64,000 nt of DNA from Caballeronia jiangsuensis. Lineage in GTDB: Bacteria; Pseudomonadota; Gammaproteobacteria; Burkholderiales; Burkholderiaceae. The position numbers and the translations under genes were made by a program. The DNA lies in contig JFHF01000025.1 of NCBI GenBank assembly GCA_000648925.1, positions 46,715 through 110,714 of the forward strand, in the 5' to 3' direction. The notes under the pieces were generated by a model. The model worked only from the letters and a program-made list of their open reading frames with translations. It did no database searches and was not told where the DNA came from. Positions 52,823 to 61,846 of the stretch are shown in pieces (within the stretch, counting starts at the first letter, position 1; each line of letters opens with the position of its first letter).

Positions 52823-53041
52823 ATGGATTTCAAGTACAAACAGTTCTCCATCGACGTATCGTGCCTCGAGGAGGGTGGCCATTACTACGCCCGCGCGAAG
52901 ATCTTCCGGCGCCCCGCGCAAGGCGATGGTGCACACGAGGTGAAATGGTCCGGCGACATTGGAGACTATCGAAGCGACTTCGAAGCGGTCGAGGCAGCAC
53001 AACGATGGGCAATGCAATGGTGCGACACGAACGATAAATAG
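52823..53041 (+). CDS. small hypothetical protein
   Basis: This 72-residue protein starts MDFKYKQFSIDVSCLEEGGH behind AAGGAGA. The pattern (YYARAKIFRRP, VKWSGDIGDYRSDFEAVEAAQRWAMQWCD) is a short beta-rich part and then one amphipathic helix, like many small stress-associated proteins of Burkholderia. No family assigned. It is followed by the ABC pseudogene. Confidence 0.7.
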   Translation: MDFKYKQFSIDVSCLEEGGHYYARAKIFRRPAQGDGAHEVKWSGDIGDYRSDFEAVEAAQRWAMQWCDTNDK

Positions 53042-53134
53042 CTGTGTCGCTTGGTGCAGGCGACGGGGTATCAACTACGATGATTATGCCGCGTCTGACA
53101 AGGGCACCGCTATCACGGCGACTTCGGGCTACTT

Positions 53135-53167
53135 GGGCTTTTGGGCTTTTGGGCTTTTGGGCTTTTT
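53135..53167 (+). repeat. tandem 8-bp repeat GGGCTTTT
   Basis: Three exact units (53135-53142, 53143-53150, 53151-53158) and a fourth with an extra T (53159-53167), preceded by a degenerate unit GGGCTACT. It lies just before the ABC ATPase remnant. Confidence 0.9.
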
Positions 53168-53174
53168 GGGTTGG

Positions 53175-54540
53175 CTGATCGAAGCGATCATTGAAACGCA
53201 TGACCTTGGAAGACAGTTCGGAAAGCTGGCGGCCGTGAGCGGTCTGTCGCTGTCCATTCGACCGGGCGAGGTATTCGGCTTGCTCGGTCGCAATGGTGCC
53301 GGCAAGACGACGGTCATCAAGATGCTGACGACTCTGCTGCCCCCTACCAGCGGTTCGGCGACGATCGGCGGCTTCGATATCGTCCGGCAGGCGGCGTCTG
53401 TCAGGCGCATCATTGGTTACGTGCCGCAGGCGCTTTCGGCCGACGGTGACCTCACCGGCTATGAAAATATGCTGGTCTTTGCGAAGCTTTACGACATTCC
53501 ACGTTCCACTGGCCTCGATGGGCTTGACCGACTTCGCCGACAGGCGTCTATGCGATCGGGTTGCCATCATGAGTCGGGGCTCAGTCAGGACGGTCGGCGA
53601 GCCGCAGCGGTTGCGCGACGCGCTGGGCGCGAACGCAACATTAGAAGACGTTTTCGAGCATTACACCATCGACGATACCGCCGTGCGAGGCGCTTACGAT
53701 GAAACACATCCGAGACCCGCCGTGCAGCCCACCGGCTTGGCTGACATCAATGCGCGAACGCGTCACGCTGCCGTCCAACTCAAGACAATCGCCATTGCCG
53801 ACATGGTAGTCCGCAAGCTCCGTCACGATCCCACCGAGTTGCTGACTCGCGCGGTCCAACCCGCGCTGTGGCTGCTGATTTTCGGCCAAGTGATGAGCCG
53901 AGCCCACGAGATCGACACGGGAGGCTTGCCGTACCTGAAATTCCTCACACCCGGCATACTCGCGCAGAGTGCACTCTTCATTGCGATATTCAATGGAATA
54001 TCGATCATCTGGGAGCGGGATCTAGGGATCGTCCATAAGTTCCTTGCTAGTCCGACGCCACGCGCTTCGCTGGTATTGGGCAAGGCGTTGGGAGGCGGAG
54101 TTCGTGCCCTGGTGCAGGCAGCGGTAGTGATGGCGCTGGCCGCAACCTTGGGCGTCAGGATGCGCATGGATCCGTTGTCGTTGGCAGGCCTTGTTCTCGT
54201 AGTTATGCTCGGGGCCGCGGTATTCTCAAGCTTCTCGCTCATCATCGCGTGTCTCGTTAAAACGCGCGAACGGTTCATGGGCGTCGGACAGCTTTTGACC
54301 ATGCCGCTCTTCTTTGCAAGCAATGCGATCTATCCGACCGCCATCATGCCCCGCGCATTGCAGGTCGTTGCTCGTCTCAATCCGCTGACGTACCAAATCG
54401 ATGCGTTGCGAATTTTGCTGCTTTCGGAACGCTGCAGCCTGCCGCATCTAGGAGTAGGGATCGATATCGCGGTGCTGACGGCGGTTCTGACCGCGTTGGT
54501 CGTGATAAGCGCTGGCCTTTATCCTCAGATCGCGCGTTGA
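53175..54540 (+). pseudogene. ABC transporter ATPase-permease fusion (DrrA/DrrB type), deleted and frameshifted
   Basis: The first frame gives ETHDLGRQFGKLAAVSGLSL, Walker A GLLGRNGAGKTTVIKML and the Q-loop region IIGYVPQALSADGDLTGYENM, up to KLYDIPRS (about 53508). Then the frame changes, and SMGLTDFADR is joined directly to RLCDRVAIMSRGSVRTVGEP. The ABC signature, Walker B and switch His (about 100 residues) are missing. The permease part (about 53830-54540; LPYLKFLTPGILAQSALFIA, NPLTYQIDALR) is intact and fused in frame to the ATPase C-terminus (LEDVFEHYTI). No good start codon is visible; the 5' limit is approximate. The transporter cannot be functional as encoded. Confidence 0.85.
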
Positions 54541-55033
54541 GCAGCGGCCATTCGGGAACCGGTTCGAACGCGATCTGATCGCATCCACAGTGAAATGCGT
54601 CTCAAGTCTGCTCATGAACCTGTCCGGGGGACAAAAGCGATCGGTTATCAACCTATCAACCCTGCTGCTCATTGCGCGGAGACGATCCGGTGCCACGGTG
54701 GTCATCCTTCGATGCAAGTAGGGCGGCGTCGTGTTGTGCAACAGCAGAGAACGATCCAGAAGCATATCGACGGAAACGTTGCCGAACGATTTGATCAGAC
54801 GCGACAGGTGCAGCCATTCGCCGAGGCGGGCGAGTCGCGGGGTGCGATGCCACTGACGAAGCGTGAGCAATGCGACGCGTACGAGCAGCAATACGAACAG
54901 AAACACGGCGACTGTGGTGAAGTATGCCGGACGGCATAGTGGTGCAGCCAGAGAATCCAAGCGCTCGAGAACACGTCCGCCCGCGAAGACGTCGCATCCT
55001 CGGGCGGATGAGATGGCGGTGGGGGGGCAGCAT
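54541..55033. other. region without an assignable gene
   Basis: This stretch of about 490 bp lies between the ABC remnant and the 3' end of glgX. The reverse strand is open across it and encodes one hydrophobic stretch (PAYFTTVAVFLFVLLLVRVA), but that frame begins inside glgX and runs into the ABC gene. It may be a remnant of another membrane gene; I cannot name it. Confidence 0.4.
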
Positions 55034-56188
55034 TCATCTGGATTGGGCAGGTTCACTGGAAAGCACCGCAAGTGCATGTGGGCCGACGGCATAGATCGCA
55101 CCGTCATCTGTGGCCCGAGGCAGCCACGAACTCATCGGGCGCGCTCCGGCCTGTATCCATGACGCGACACCAACGATGAGTTTTCGGCTCGGGAAGATGG
55201 AATTCGGCTGCTACGCAATCTGCGTTGAAAAGCATGCACAGTGCATGCGAAGGTTCGCTGACGCCGTCGATGTCGCCCCCGATCCTGCCAGGACGAACAA
55301 GGCAGCCGAAGGCGCGTGTTCGTCCCTGCCAGTCTGGTTGCTCCCCTTGCGGCGCGAACCAGTGCAATTGGTCTTCCGGATAGAATTCGCCCGCACTGAA
55401 CACGGGATTCCGTGTGCGCCAGCGCATGAGCTCACGCGTGAAGCGCACCAGATCCGAGTTCCGCTGGACGAGCCGCCAGTCAAACCAGGAAACGGGATTG
55501 TCCTGACAGTAGGCATTATTGTTGCCGTGCTGCGTCCGCCTGAATTCGTCGCCACCCAGAAGCATTGGAACCCCGCGCGACAGAGCGAGGGTCGCAAGCA
55601 GATTCTTGATCTGGCGCAGTCTGAGCAGTTCAGTCTCTGCATCGTCGCTTTCGCCTTCGGTGCCATGGTTGGCGCTGCAGTTCTCTTCCGCGCCGTCGCG
55701 ATTGTTTTCGCCGTTCATGGCGTTGTGCTTGCTGGCGTAGCTGACGACATCATTTAGCGTGAAGCCATCGTGGCAGGCGACGAAGTTGATGCTGTTGATC
55801 GGTGCCTTGCCGTTACGGCTGTAGAGATCAGGGCTGCCGCAGACGCGCATTGCGAGCGTCCCCGCCATCCCGACGTCGCCGCGCCAGAAGCGTCTCACGT
55901 CATCCCTGAAGCGACCGTTCCACTCGGCCCAGCGGGAACTGGAGAAGGAGCCTACCTGATACGCGCCGCCCGCGTCCCACGCTTCCGCGATGAGCTTCAC
56001 GCCGCGTAGCACCGGATCCTCGGCAATGCGCTCGAGCAGGGGAGGGTTGCGCAGCAGACCGCCATGCTCGTCGCGCCCCAGGATCGATGCCAGATCGAAC
56101 CGGAAACCATCGACCTGCATGTCCGCGCTCCAGTAACGCAGGCAATCGATGATGTAATCCCGCACGACCGGATGATTGCAATTCAACG
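55034..56188 (-). pseudogene. glgX: glycogen debranching enzyme glgX, N-terminal half lost and 3' frameshift
   Basis: The remaining 370 or so codons begin ...LNCNHPVVRDYIIDCLRYW at the IS66 end and contain the GH13 catalytic Asp in VDGFRFDLAS, the Glu in LIAEAWDAGG and the third Asp in ACHDGFTLND. The carbohydrate-binding domain and first half of the barrel are missing, as a normal GlgX has about 700 residues. Near 55105 the frame meets an early TGA; the next frame continues DDGAIYAVGPHALAVLSSEP to a stop at 55034, as in normal GlgX tails, so one base has been gained or two lost. It belongs with glgP in glycogen breakdown. Confidence 0.88.
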
Positions 56189-56258
56189 GTAAGCGATCCG
56201 CGAACGACGCCCCTCAGAGTAAGGTGGTAGAGCGCGTGATGTGTGATAGCGAAGTGGG

Positions 56259-56460
56259 TCAGCGGAGATCTGCGGGCATCTTCCAGGGAAGCAGCGCGTC
56301 GTAGTCGTCGACGGTCTTCGCCAGAGGAAGGCGTTGGAATAACCAGTGGAGGTAACGATAGGGATCGATGCCGCCGGCTTTACACGTTTCGATCAGGCTG
56401 TAGAGGTTTGCACTTGCGTTTGCCCCTGCAACCGTGTCGCTAAAAAGCCATGAACGGCGC
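56259..56460 (-). pseudogene. tnpC: IS66 tnpC, 3' fragment
   Basis: The reverse strand reads RRSWLFSDTVAGANASANLY, then SLIETCKAGGIDPYRYLHWLF, and ends LLPWKMPADLR-stop, the typical end of IS66 TnpC. The rest of the gene is at 63412-64000. Confidence 0.9.
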
Positions 56461-56485
56461 TTATAGAAATGCTTCTATAAGCGCC
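56456..56485. repeat. palindrome at the ritA end of the outer RIT element
   Basis: GGCGCTTATAGAA and TTCTATAAGCGCC are exact inverted copies with a 4-base loop (ATGC). The outer six bases on each side (CGGCGC/GCGCCG) equal the tnpC target sequence. The inner arms, TTATAGAA/TTCTATAA, are not in tnpC. An equivalent structure is at 61815-61846. Confidence 0.88.
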
Positions 56486-56513
56486 GCTATCGACAGGTCG
56501 TAGTTATGGAAGG
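56481..56513 (+). repeat. terminal inverted repeat of the outer RIT element, left copy
   Basis: This 33-bp sequence beginning GCGCCGCTATCGACAGGTCG is an exact inverted copy of 63385-63417. A shorter motif of the same repeat, CTTCCATAA, recurs inverted at about 56581-56589. Confidence 0.92.
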
Positions 56514-56638
56514 TCCGTACGACGTGGCCGCAATTTACCGCTTTTTTTCAGATCTAACTGGATCGAGGCACCTCCGGTACGCTTCCATAATATGCAGTAC
56601 TTTCCTCGCATTGTTCTGCGTTTTCGAGGAGAGTCACC

Positions 56639-57901
56639 ATGCCCAAATACTCGCGTAGTAAACCTGGCCACCTGCTTGGCCAGCAGTGGTTCGAGGAGGC
56701 TACGCTGCGAACGCATGCAGACGCTTACGTTCAATACCTGACCGAGCGTGGTTATGCCCGGGAGACAGTGGAATGCTACTTCAGGAGTGTCGCCCACTTC
56801 GTTCACTGGATATCGAAACGGGACATCTATCTTTGCGATATTAACGAGTCGACGGTCAACCAGTTTCTCGATCGACATTTGCCTCATTGCCGATGCGCTC
56901 CGCGGTGTCGCCACACGAGAACCGATGTTCGTGCTGGACTGAAACACTTTTTCGCGATGCTCGACGGGTCGCAACCACAACACCTGACTCCCAACGTTTC
57001 TGTGCCAATCGCCGCGGAGCTCGCAGAGTTTAAGCGCCATCTGGCAGAGGTCCGCGGTCTCTCCGACAGCACATGCACGGTTCGGCTGCGACAGACCTAT
57101 GAGTTTCTTGTCGATCATTTCGGCGCGCGTCCCGTCCAAATTTCGACGTTGACCCCGAGCGATATCGTACGTTTTGTAATGCGCCGGACGAGCGGACTTG
57201 CTCCCGCTACAGTCAGGGGCATCGGTATCTCGCTGCGTAGCTACTTGCTCTTCAAAGCCAGTGGGGGAACGTCAACCACTGCTCTCATCGCGGCGCTGCC
57301 GAGGGTTGCCCAATGGCGCCTGTCCAGAGTTCCCGAGGTTCTCTCGTCTGTCGAGGTCAAGCAACTGTTGAAGGCGCTCGACCGCGGCAGTGCTACCGGC
57401 ATGCGCGATTACGCCATGACGCGCTGCCTGCTCGATTTGGGCTTGCGCCGCGTGGAAGTGGCACGCCTGCGGCTGGAAGATATCGACTGGAGAGACGGGA
57501 CATTGACGATACATGGCAAGGGCAAACGAATCGACATCGTCCCGCTTCCACGATCGACCGGCAGTGCGATCTCTGAGTACCTGCAGTATGGACGCCCAAA
57601 CACTACGCGGCGCGAGGTCTTTGTGCGCCATCGGCCACCGCTCAATGCTCCAGCCAACCTAGATATAGTCCGCAACGCAGTTCGCAATGCCGCAGAACGG
57701 TGTGATTTACAAGAGCGCGTGCGTGGCACCCATGTTTTCCGTCACACCATGGCTTGCCGGATGGTACAAGGCGGTGCTCCATTCAAGGAGATCGGCGACA
57801 TGTTGCGCCACCGTTTCCTCGACACTACGACAATCTACGCGAAGGTCAATCTTCCCGCCCTTCGTCGCGTTGCGCTCCCATGGCCAGGGGGACGATCATG
57901 A
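56639..57901 (+). CDS. ritA: RIT tyrosine recombinase RitA (outer element)
   Basis: This 420-residue protein starts MPKYSRSKPGHLLGQQWFEE with GGAGAG upstream. It has an N-terminal core-binding domain with a Cys/His-rich patch (HLPHCRCAPRCRH), then the catalytic domain: Arg in LLDLGLRRVEVARL, Lys region IHGKGKRIDIVPLP, HxxR in GTHVFRHTMACRM, and RHRFLDTTTIYAKV with the nucleophile Tyr. The gene is intact. Homologous to 60458-61690. Confidence 0.93.
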   Translation: MPKYSRSKPGHLLGQQWFEEATLRTHADAYVQYLTERGYARETVECYFRSVAHFVHWISKRDIYLCDINESTVNQFLDRHLPHCRCAPRCRHTRTDVRAGLKHFFAMLDGSQPQHLTPNVSVPIAAELAEFKRHLAEVRGLSDSTCTVRLRQTYEFLVDHFGARPVQISTLTPSDIVRFVMRRTSGLAPATVRGIGISLRSYLLFKASGGTSTTALIAALPRVAQWRLSRVPEVLSSVEVKQLLKALDRGSATGMRDYAMTRCLLDLGLRRVEVARLRLEDIDWRDGTLTIHGKGKRIDIVPLPRSTGSAISEYLQYGRPNTTRREVFVRHRPPLNAPANLDIVRNAVRNAAERCDLQERVRGTHVFRHTMACRMVQGGAPFKEIGDMLRHRFLDTTTIYAKVNLPALRRVALPWPGGRS

Positions 57902-58424
57902 GCGCACACTCATCTTTTTCCACCTGGATCGACGATTACCTGGCTGTTCGTCGTCGGGCCGGTTTTGACCTCAAAGTGGTGGGTAATCAGCTCAAGCAAT
58001 TTGCGCACTTTGCCGAAGAGGTAGGTCACAACGGCACGCTGACGATACAACTCGCCGCTCAGTGGGCCAGCAGTTCCAGCACCGGACGGCGTTTGACGGC
58101 AGCACGCAGGATCGAGGTGCTTCGCCCCTTTGCCGCGTACTGCCGGCAGTTCGATCCGGCGACTGAGATTCCGCCGCAATATCTGTTCGGACGTGCCCAT
58201 CATCGGCTGACGCCACATATTTTCACGGATGAGGAGGTCCAGGATCTACTGACGGCCTGCGATGAGCTGTATCCGCCCGGTGGTCTGCGCGGTGCAAGCT
58301 GTAGGACGATCTTCGGATTGATTGCGGCGACCGGACTGCGCATTTCGGAAGCAACAGGGTTGACCCGTTCGGATGTCGATCTCGAACAGCGGCTACTGCA
58401 TATCCGCTGCACCAAATTTGGCAA
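57898..58424 (+). pseudogene. ritB: RIT tyrosine recombinase RitB (outer element), 5' part
   Basis: The ATG at 57898 overlaps the ritA stop (ATGA). The protein opens MSAHSSFSTWIDDYLAVRRR, has LIAATGLRISEATGLTRSDVD with the first catalytic Arg, and is cut after HIRCTKFG by the inner RIT element. It continues at 61847 (KSRWVPIHPTT). Joined, the protein would be about 314 residues. Confidence 0.9.
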
Positions 58425-58440
58425 CTATGCCGCGTCCTTG
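58420..58440 (+). repeat. terminal inverted repeat of the inner RIT element, left copy
   Basis: The 21 bp starting GGCAACTATGCCGCGTCC are an exact inverted copy of 61799-61819. A second inverted pair, ATGATCGGCATAGT, lies inside at 58515-58528 and 61732-61745. Confidence 0.92.
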
Positions 58441-58536
58441 GCAATGCCGATCGCGCTGGGATAGGACCGCGAGGATGCTTGCAATGTGGAGTAGCATGAT
58501 TCAAGGGTCATTGTATGATCGGCATAGTTTTAGTGC

Positions 58537-59535
58537 CTAAAGACCTTTGAGAAACGTCGCGAGCTTACTGTCAGGCCGGTATCGTACTGGCTTGCCATCA
58601 TGTGGTCCGACATTGGCGAGAATTTTCTCCTTCAACTCCAGACTGGCGTCCAGGTATATCTGGGTCGTCTGGGGGGATTCATGGCCTAACCACAGGGCAA
58701 TGTTGAATGGATCCACGCCGGCTTGCAGTAATTCCATGGCTGCGGTATGTCTCAGGACATGCGGCGTCACTCGTTTTTTTCGTAGAGAAGGACATCCTCT
58801 GGCAGCCTGGGTGGTGTACTTTTTCAGAAGGCGTTGTACCGCGTCCGGACTGAGATGCCCGCCTCGAACACTCGGAAACAGTGCATCATCGACAGGTATG
58901 CGAGGCTCCTTCATCCATACCTTTAAAATTCTGGCGGTCTGTTTGCTGAAGGGGATAACGCGTTGTTTTCGACCTTTACCCACGACATCAACGTGTGCGC
59001 CTGTGCCGAGGGTCACATCCTCGCATGTCAGGCCGGTCATTTCCGATACACGAAGTCCCGTCTCCACTGCCAGTCGGAGTAAAGCATGATCGCGACGACC
59101 GCACCAGGTGTTCGTATCGGGCGCGGCAAGCAGCGCCTTGACTTCCGGCCGCGTCAGAAAGTGAATGAGCCTGCGATCGTAGCGCTTTCCGGGCATCGAC
59201 AGTACGCGCTGGATTTGCGCGGAATACGCAGGTGCCTCGAAGGCCGCGTAACGGAAGAACGAACGGATCGCCGTCAGCCGCAGATTCCGGGTGCGAGCAC
59301 TGATGGCCCGGGTCTTTTCGAGATCGTTCAGAAATGCCGCGACGAGCGGTGCATTGATATCCTCAAATGCAAATTGGTCCGGTGGTTTGTGCAACCGCTT
59401 GTTGGCGAAGCGAAGTAGCAGCCTGAACGTGTCCCGATACGAACTGATCGTGTGTGGACTGGCCTGCCGCTGTTGCATGAGGCGTTCCGTAAAGAACCGC
59501 TGCAATAGTGCTGGGAAACTGACGGTAGATTTCAT
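58537..59535 (-). CDS. ritC: RIT tyrosine recombinase RitC (inner element)
   Basis: This 332-residue protein starts MKSTVSFPALLQRFFTERLM; the ATG overlaps the ritB stop. It has the catalytic Arg in LAVETGLRVSEMTGL, VVGKGRKQRVIPF, HxxR in TPHVLRHTAAMELL, LGHESPQTTQIYLDA with His and the nucleophile Tyr. It is close in layout to outer RitC (62261-63265): both start with FPxLLQxFFTERLxQQRxASP. Confidence 0.94.
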   Translation of the reverse strand: MKSTVSFPALLQRFFTERLMQQRQASPHTISSYRDTFRLLLRFANKRLHKPPDQFAFEDINAPLVAAFLNDLEKTRAISARTRNLRLTAIRSFFRYAAFEAPAYSAQIQRVLSMPGKRYDRRLIHFLTRPEVKALLAAPDTNTWCGRRDHALLRLAVETGLRVSEMTGLTCEDVTLGTGAHVDVVGKGRKQRVIPFSKQTARILKVWMKEPRIPVDDALFPSVRGGHLSPDAVQRLLKKYTTQAARGCPSLRKKRVTPHVLRHTAAMELLQAGVDPFNIALWLGHESPQTTQIYLDASLELKEKILANVGPHDGKPVRYRPDSKLATFLKGL

Positions 59536-60461
59536 GACACATCCCTCCAACGACGCTCCAGGCGCTTCATCGCCCCCTTCATAAGTTCTGGGTGCTGCTC
59601 TACATACCAGTACGTGTCTTTCGTCCATTGATGGCCGAGGAAGGTCGACAACACCGGCAACCAACGCTCAGGGTCTTTACCTGATCGCGCCAATCTCGCC
59701 AGTGTCGCCACCGCGAATAAATGGCGATAGTCAATCAGTCGCGGAGCGTACCTTGTTGAATCTCGGAGACCGATTTTCTGTGTGAGTGCAGTAAATGTAT
59801 GGGAGATCACTTCTCCACTGAGGGGTTTGCCTCGCGAAGTGACGAACAAATGGGTTTCCGGAATCCCGGCAAGACATCGTTCGCGACGTCGAAGATAGTC
59901 TGCAAGTGCATCTCGAGTGGAGGAATGAATAGGTACGTACCTCGATTTACCATGTTTGCTTCCCCTCACTGTCAGCACACATTCTTTCAAGTCAACATCT
60001 TCAAGTTCGAGATTGACCACTTCACCGGGTCGCAATCCCGTGACGCTTAGCAGACCGATCAGCGTAAAATAAGTCCACCGCCGGAGTCCCGATGCCGGTG
60101 GAAGGGCCAACGCAGCAGCTAATATTCTTCGGGTTTCCTCATCGGTGTAAAGGTAAGGAGCGCGCCGATGATATCGGTTCGGCAACAGTCCGGCCGGTGG
60201 AATCTCAGTGTGTGAATCGAAGGCACTCAGATAGCAAGCAAAGCCACGTACCACACCTAATCGCTGAGCCCAGATCACTGGTTGAACCGACGGGGATTCT
60301 CTTGCCCAGGTCAACGCCAGTGACGCGCTAATGTGAGAAGCACGACGCCGCTCCATAAAGCGGACGAAGCCTTCCAGTCGTTGGCCCGCTTCATGGAGTT
60401 TGAATCCCAAGCGCCTACGCATGGTCAAGTACTCATCCATCGATTTGCGTAACGTACTCAT
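59532..60461 (-). CDS. ritB: RIT tyrosine recombinase RitB (inner element)
   Basis: This 309-residue protein starts MSTLRKSMDEYLTMRRRLGF. It has Arg in LLSVTGLRPGEVVNL, VRGSKHGKSRYVPIHSSTRDAL, DYRHLFAVATLARL with HxxR-type His/Arg residues, and LGHQWTKDTYWYVEQ with the Tyr. It overlaps ritA and ritC by 4 nt each. Confidence 0.94.
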   Translation of the reverse strand: MSTLRKSMDEYLTMRRRLGFKLHEAGQRLEGFVRFMERRRASHISASLALTWARESPSVQPVIWAQRLGVVRGFACYLSAFDSHTEIPPAGLLPNRYHRRAPYLYTDEETRRILAAALALPPASGLRRWTYFTLIGLLSVTGLRPGEVVNLELEDVDLKECVLTVRGSKHGKSRYVPIHSSTRDALADYLRRRERCLAGIPETHLFVTSRGKPLSGEVISHTFTALTQKIGLRDSTRYAPRLIDYRHLFAVATLARLARSGKDPERWLPVLSTFLGHQWTKDTYWYVEQHPELMKGAMKRLERRWRDVS

Positions 60462-61690
60462 GATCGCGTCCTCGGCCATGGCGGCGCCAATGTCCGCAGT
60501 GAATCCAGATCGACCTTCGCGTATATTCTCGTCGAGTCAGGACTTTTGTGGCGCAGGACTTCGCTAATCTCGGCCAGCGCGGATCCTTGACGCAACATCT
60601 GCGTCGCTAGCGCATGCCGGAATTGATGGGCTCCCTTTCTCGGTGAATCGATACCAGCTCGCTCCAAAGCATATTTGACTACATTGCTTACCGCTTTTTC
60701 CGTCTTGAAGCCTCGAATCGGCGCGTTTATTCGCAGGAAGACATTCCGACTCTCAGAATCGGCGCGTCCGTTTTTCAGGTAGTCAGCGATCGCCTCACCT
60801 ACCGGTGCGAGTAATGGCAGGGGTGACTCCTGACCGCCTTTTCCGTGAATGTTTAATGTGCCCGCTTCCCAATCGATGTCATCCAGCGTCAAGGAAGCCA
60901 CCTCGCCACCCCGCAATCCCAGCCGAGCTAGGAGGAGCAGAATCGCATAATCCCGGCGCCCGATTGGACGGTGGCGGTCGCAACTGGCTAACGCTTGCCT
61001 GGCATGCTCAGGGGATATCGCTTTGGGGATTGACGCCATTGACCAGTTAGCGACCTTGGGGACCACTGCTGCAAGATCAATCTTGATCAAGCCCCTATAG
61101 CGCGCATACCGCAAAAACGAGCGCAACACCTTTGTGATCGATTTCGCACGTGCTGGACTTTGAGCGGCCTCATACTGAACAAAGTCGATGATCTCACGGG
61201 CACGGAGGTCAGAAAGCCGCGTTATCCCATTACCGTATTGCTTTGTTAAAAACAAACACGCACACCACCGATATGTCCTGATCGTCGTAGCTGCCAAGCC
61301 TTGTTCCTGGTGCAGGTACAACGCGTATTCGCTTACGATTTTTTCAACTCGTGTCAGCGCAATGGGTGCGTCCCTTGCAACGATTCCGTTATCTTGCAGC
61401 AATTGCACAAAGCGTCTTAGCGTATATTCCTCGCCTCTCCGACGACTGCGATGGTGTGCTCGGTAGCGAAGATAACGCTGCGCAGCCTCGTGAGCCACAT
61501 CCTCGATCAACATATTCTTGCGCTTGAGCCACACACTGAAATCGGCAATGAGGCGCAGGTATCTACGAATCGACTCCTGTGCGTATCCTTGATGACGCAG
61601 CAGACTTTCAAATGCATCGAGGTGTTCAGCAAGGGGCCCCTCCGGTGCATCAAGCGCGTGCGATCGCGCTTTGGAGCACAACTTGTCCAT
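60458..61690 (-). CDS. ritA: RIT tyrosine recombinase RitA (inner element)
   Basis: This 410-residue protein starts MDKLCSKARSHALDAPEGPL. It has a core-binding domain, then Arg in LLARLGLRGGEVASL, IHGKGGQESPLPLL, HxxR in GAHQFRHALATQML and LRHKSPDSTRIYAKVD with the Tyr. A TTG at 61708 is an alternative start; GGAGAGG precedes 61690. Intact. Confidence 0.94.
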   Translation of the reverse strand: MDKLCSKARSHALDAPEGPLAEHLDAFESLLRHQGYAQESIRRYLRLIADFSVWLKRKNMLIEDVAHEAAQRYLRYRAHHRSRRRGEEYTLRRFVQLLQDNGIVARDAPIALTRVEKIVSEYALYLHQEQGLAATTIRTYRWCACLFLTKQYGNGITRLSDLRAREIIDFVQYEAAQSPARAKSITKVLRSFLRYARYRGLIKIDLAAVVPKVANWSMASIPKAISPEHARQALASCDRHRPIGRRDYAILLLLARLGLRGGEVASLTLDDIDWEAGTLNIHGKGGQESPLPLLAPVGEAIADYLKNGRADSESRNVFLRINAPIRGFKTEKAVSNVVKYALERAGIDSPRKGAHQFRHALATQMLRQGSALAEISEVLRHKSPDSTRIYAKVDLDSLRTLAPPWPRTRS

Positions 61691-61798
61691 GACCGTGCGC
61701 CTCTCCAAAAAGCGGGTCTAGCAACGGTTAGACTATGCCGATCATTTTTCGTTTATCAGGCTTGATTTACGGTGTTTTTCATCAATGTCGGACATAGT

Positions 61799-61819
61799 CA
61801 AGGACGCGGCATAGTTGCC
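61799..61819 (-). repeat. terminal inverted repeat of the inner RIT element, right copy
   Basis: An exact inverted copy of 58420-58440. The last five bases TTGCC (61815-61819) are an inverted copy of the target GGCAA and lie between the repeat and the palindrome. Confidence 0.9.
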
Positions 61820-61846
61820 ACTACGCCGCTAGCGGCGTAGCGGCAA
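61815..61846. repeat. palindrome at the ritA end of the inner RIT element
   Basis: TTGCC, then the perfect 20-bp palindrome CTACGCCGCTAGCGGCGTAG (61821-61840) with one unpaired base on each side, then GGCAA. It has the same structure as 56456-56485 at the ritA end of the outer element but a different sequence. The arm CTACGCCGC resembles the terminal repeat CTATGCCGC. Confidence 0.9.

Larger units (their letters stand above)
58425..61841 (-). mobile_element. inner RIT element, complete, reverse orientation
   Basis: Three intact recombinase genes on the reverse strand (ritA 61690 to ritC 58537) lie between inverted repeats. The target direct repeat GGCAA is at 58420-58424 and 61842-61846 within outer ritB codons for F-G-K. 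All three genes are full length with ATGA couplings, so this copy may be mobile. Confidence 0.92.

Noticed and set aside
54448..55107. Reverse frame of 219 codons with one hydrophobic stretch, ATGA-coupled to the short glgX frame
   Set aside because: Its start lies within the true glgX C-terminus (DDGAIYAVGPHALAV in another frame) and its end overlaps the ABC permease; no family is recognisable.
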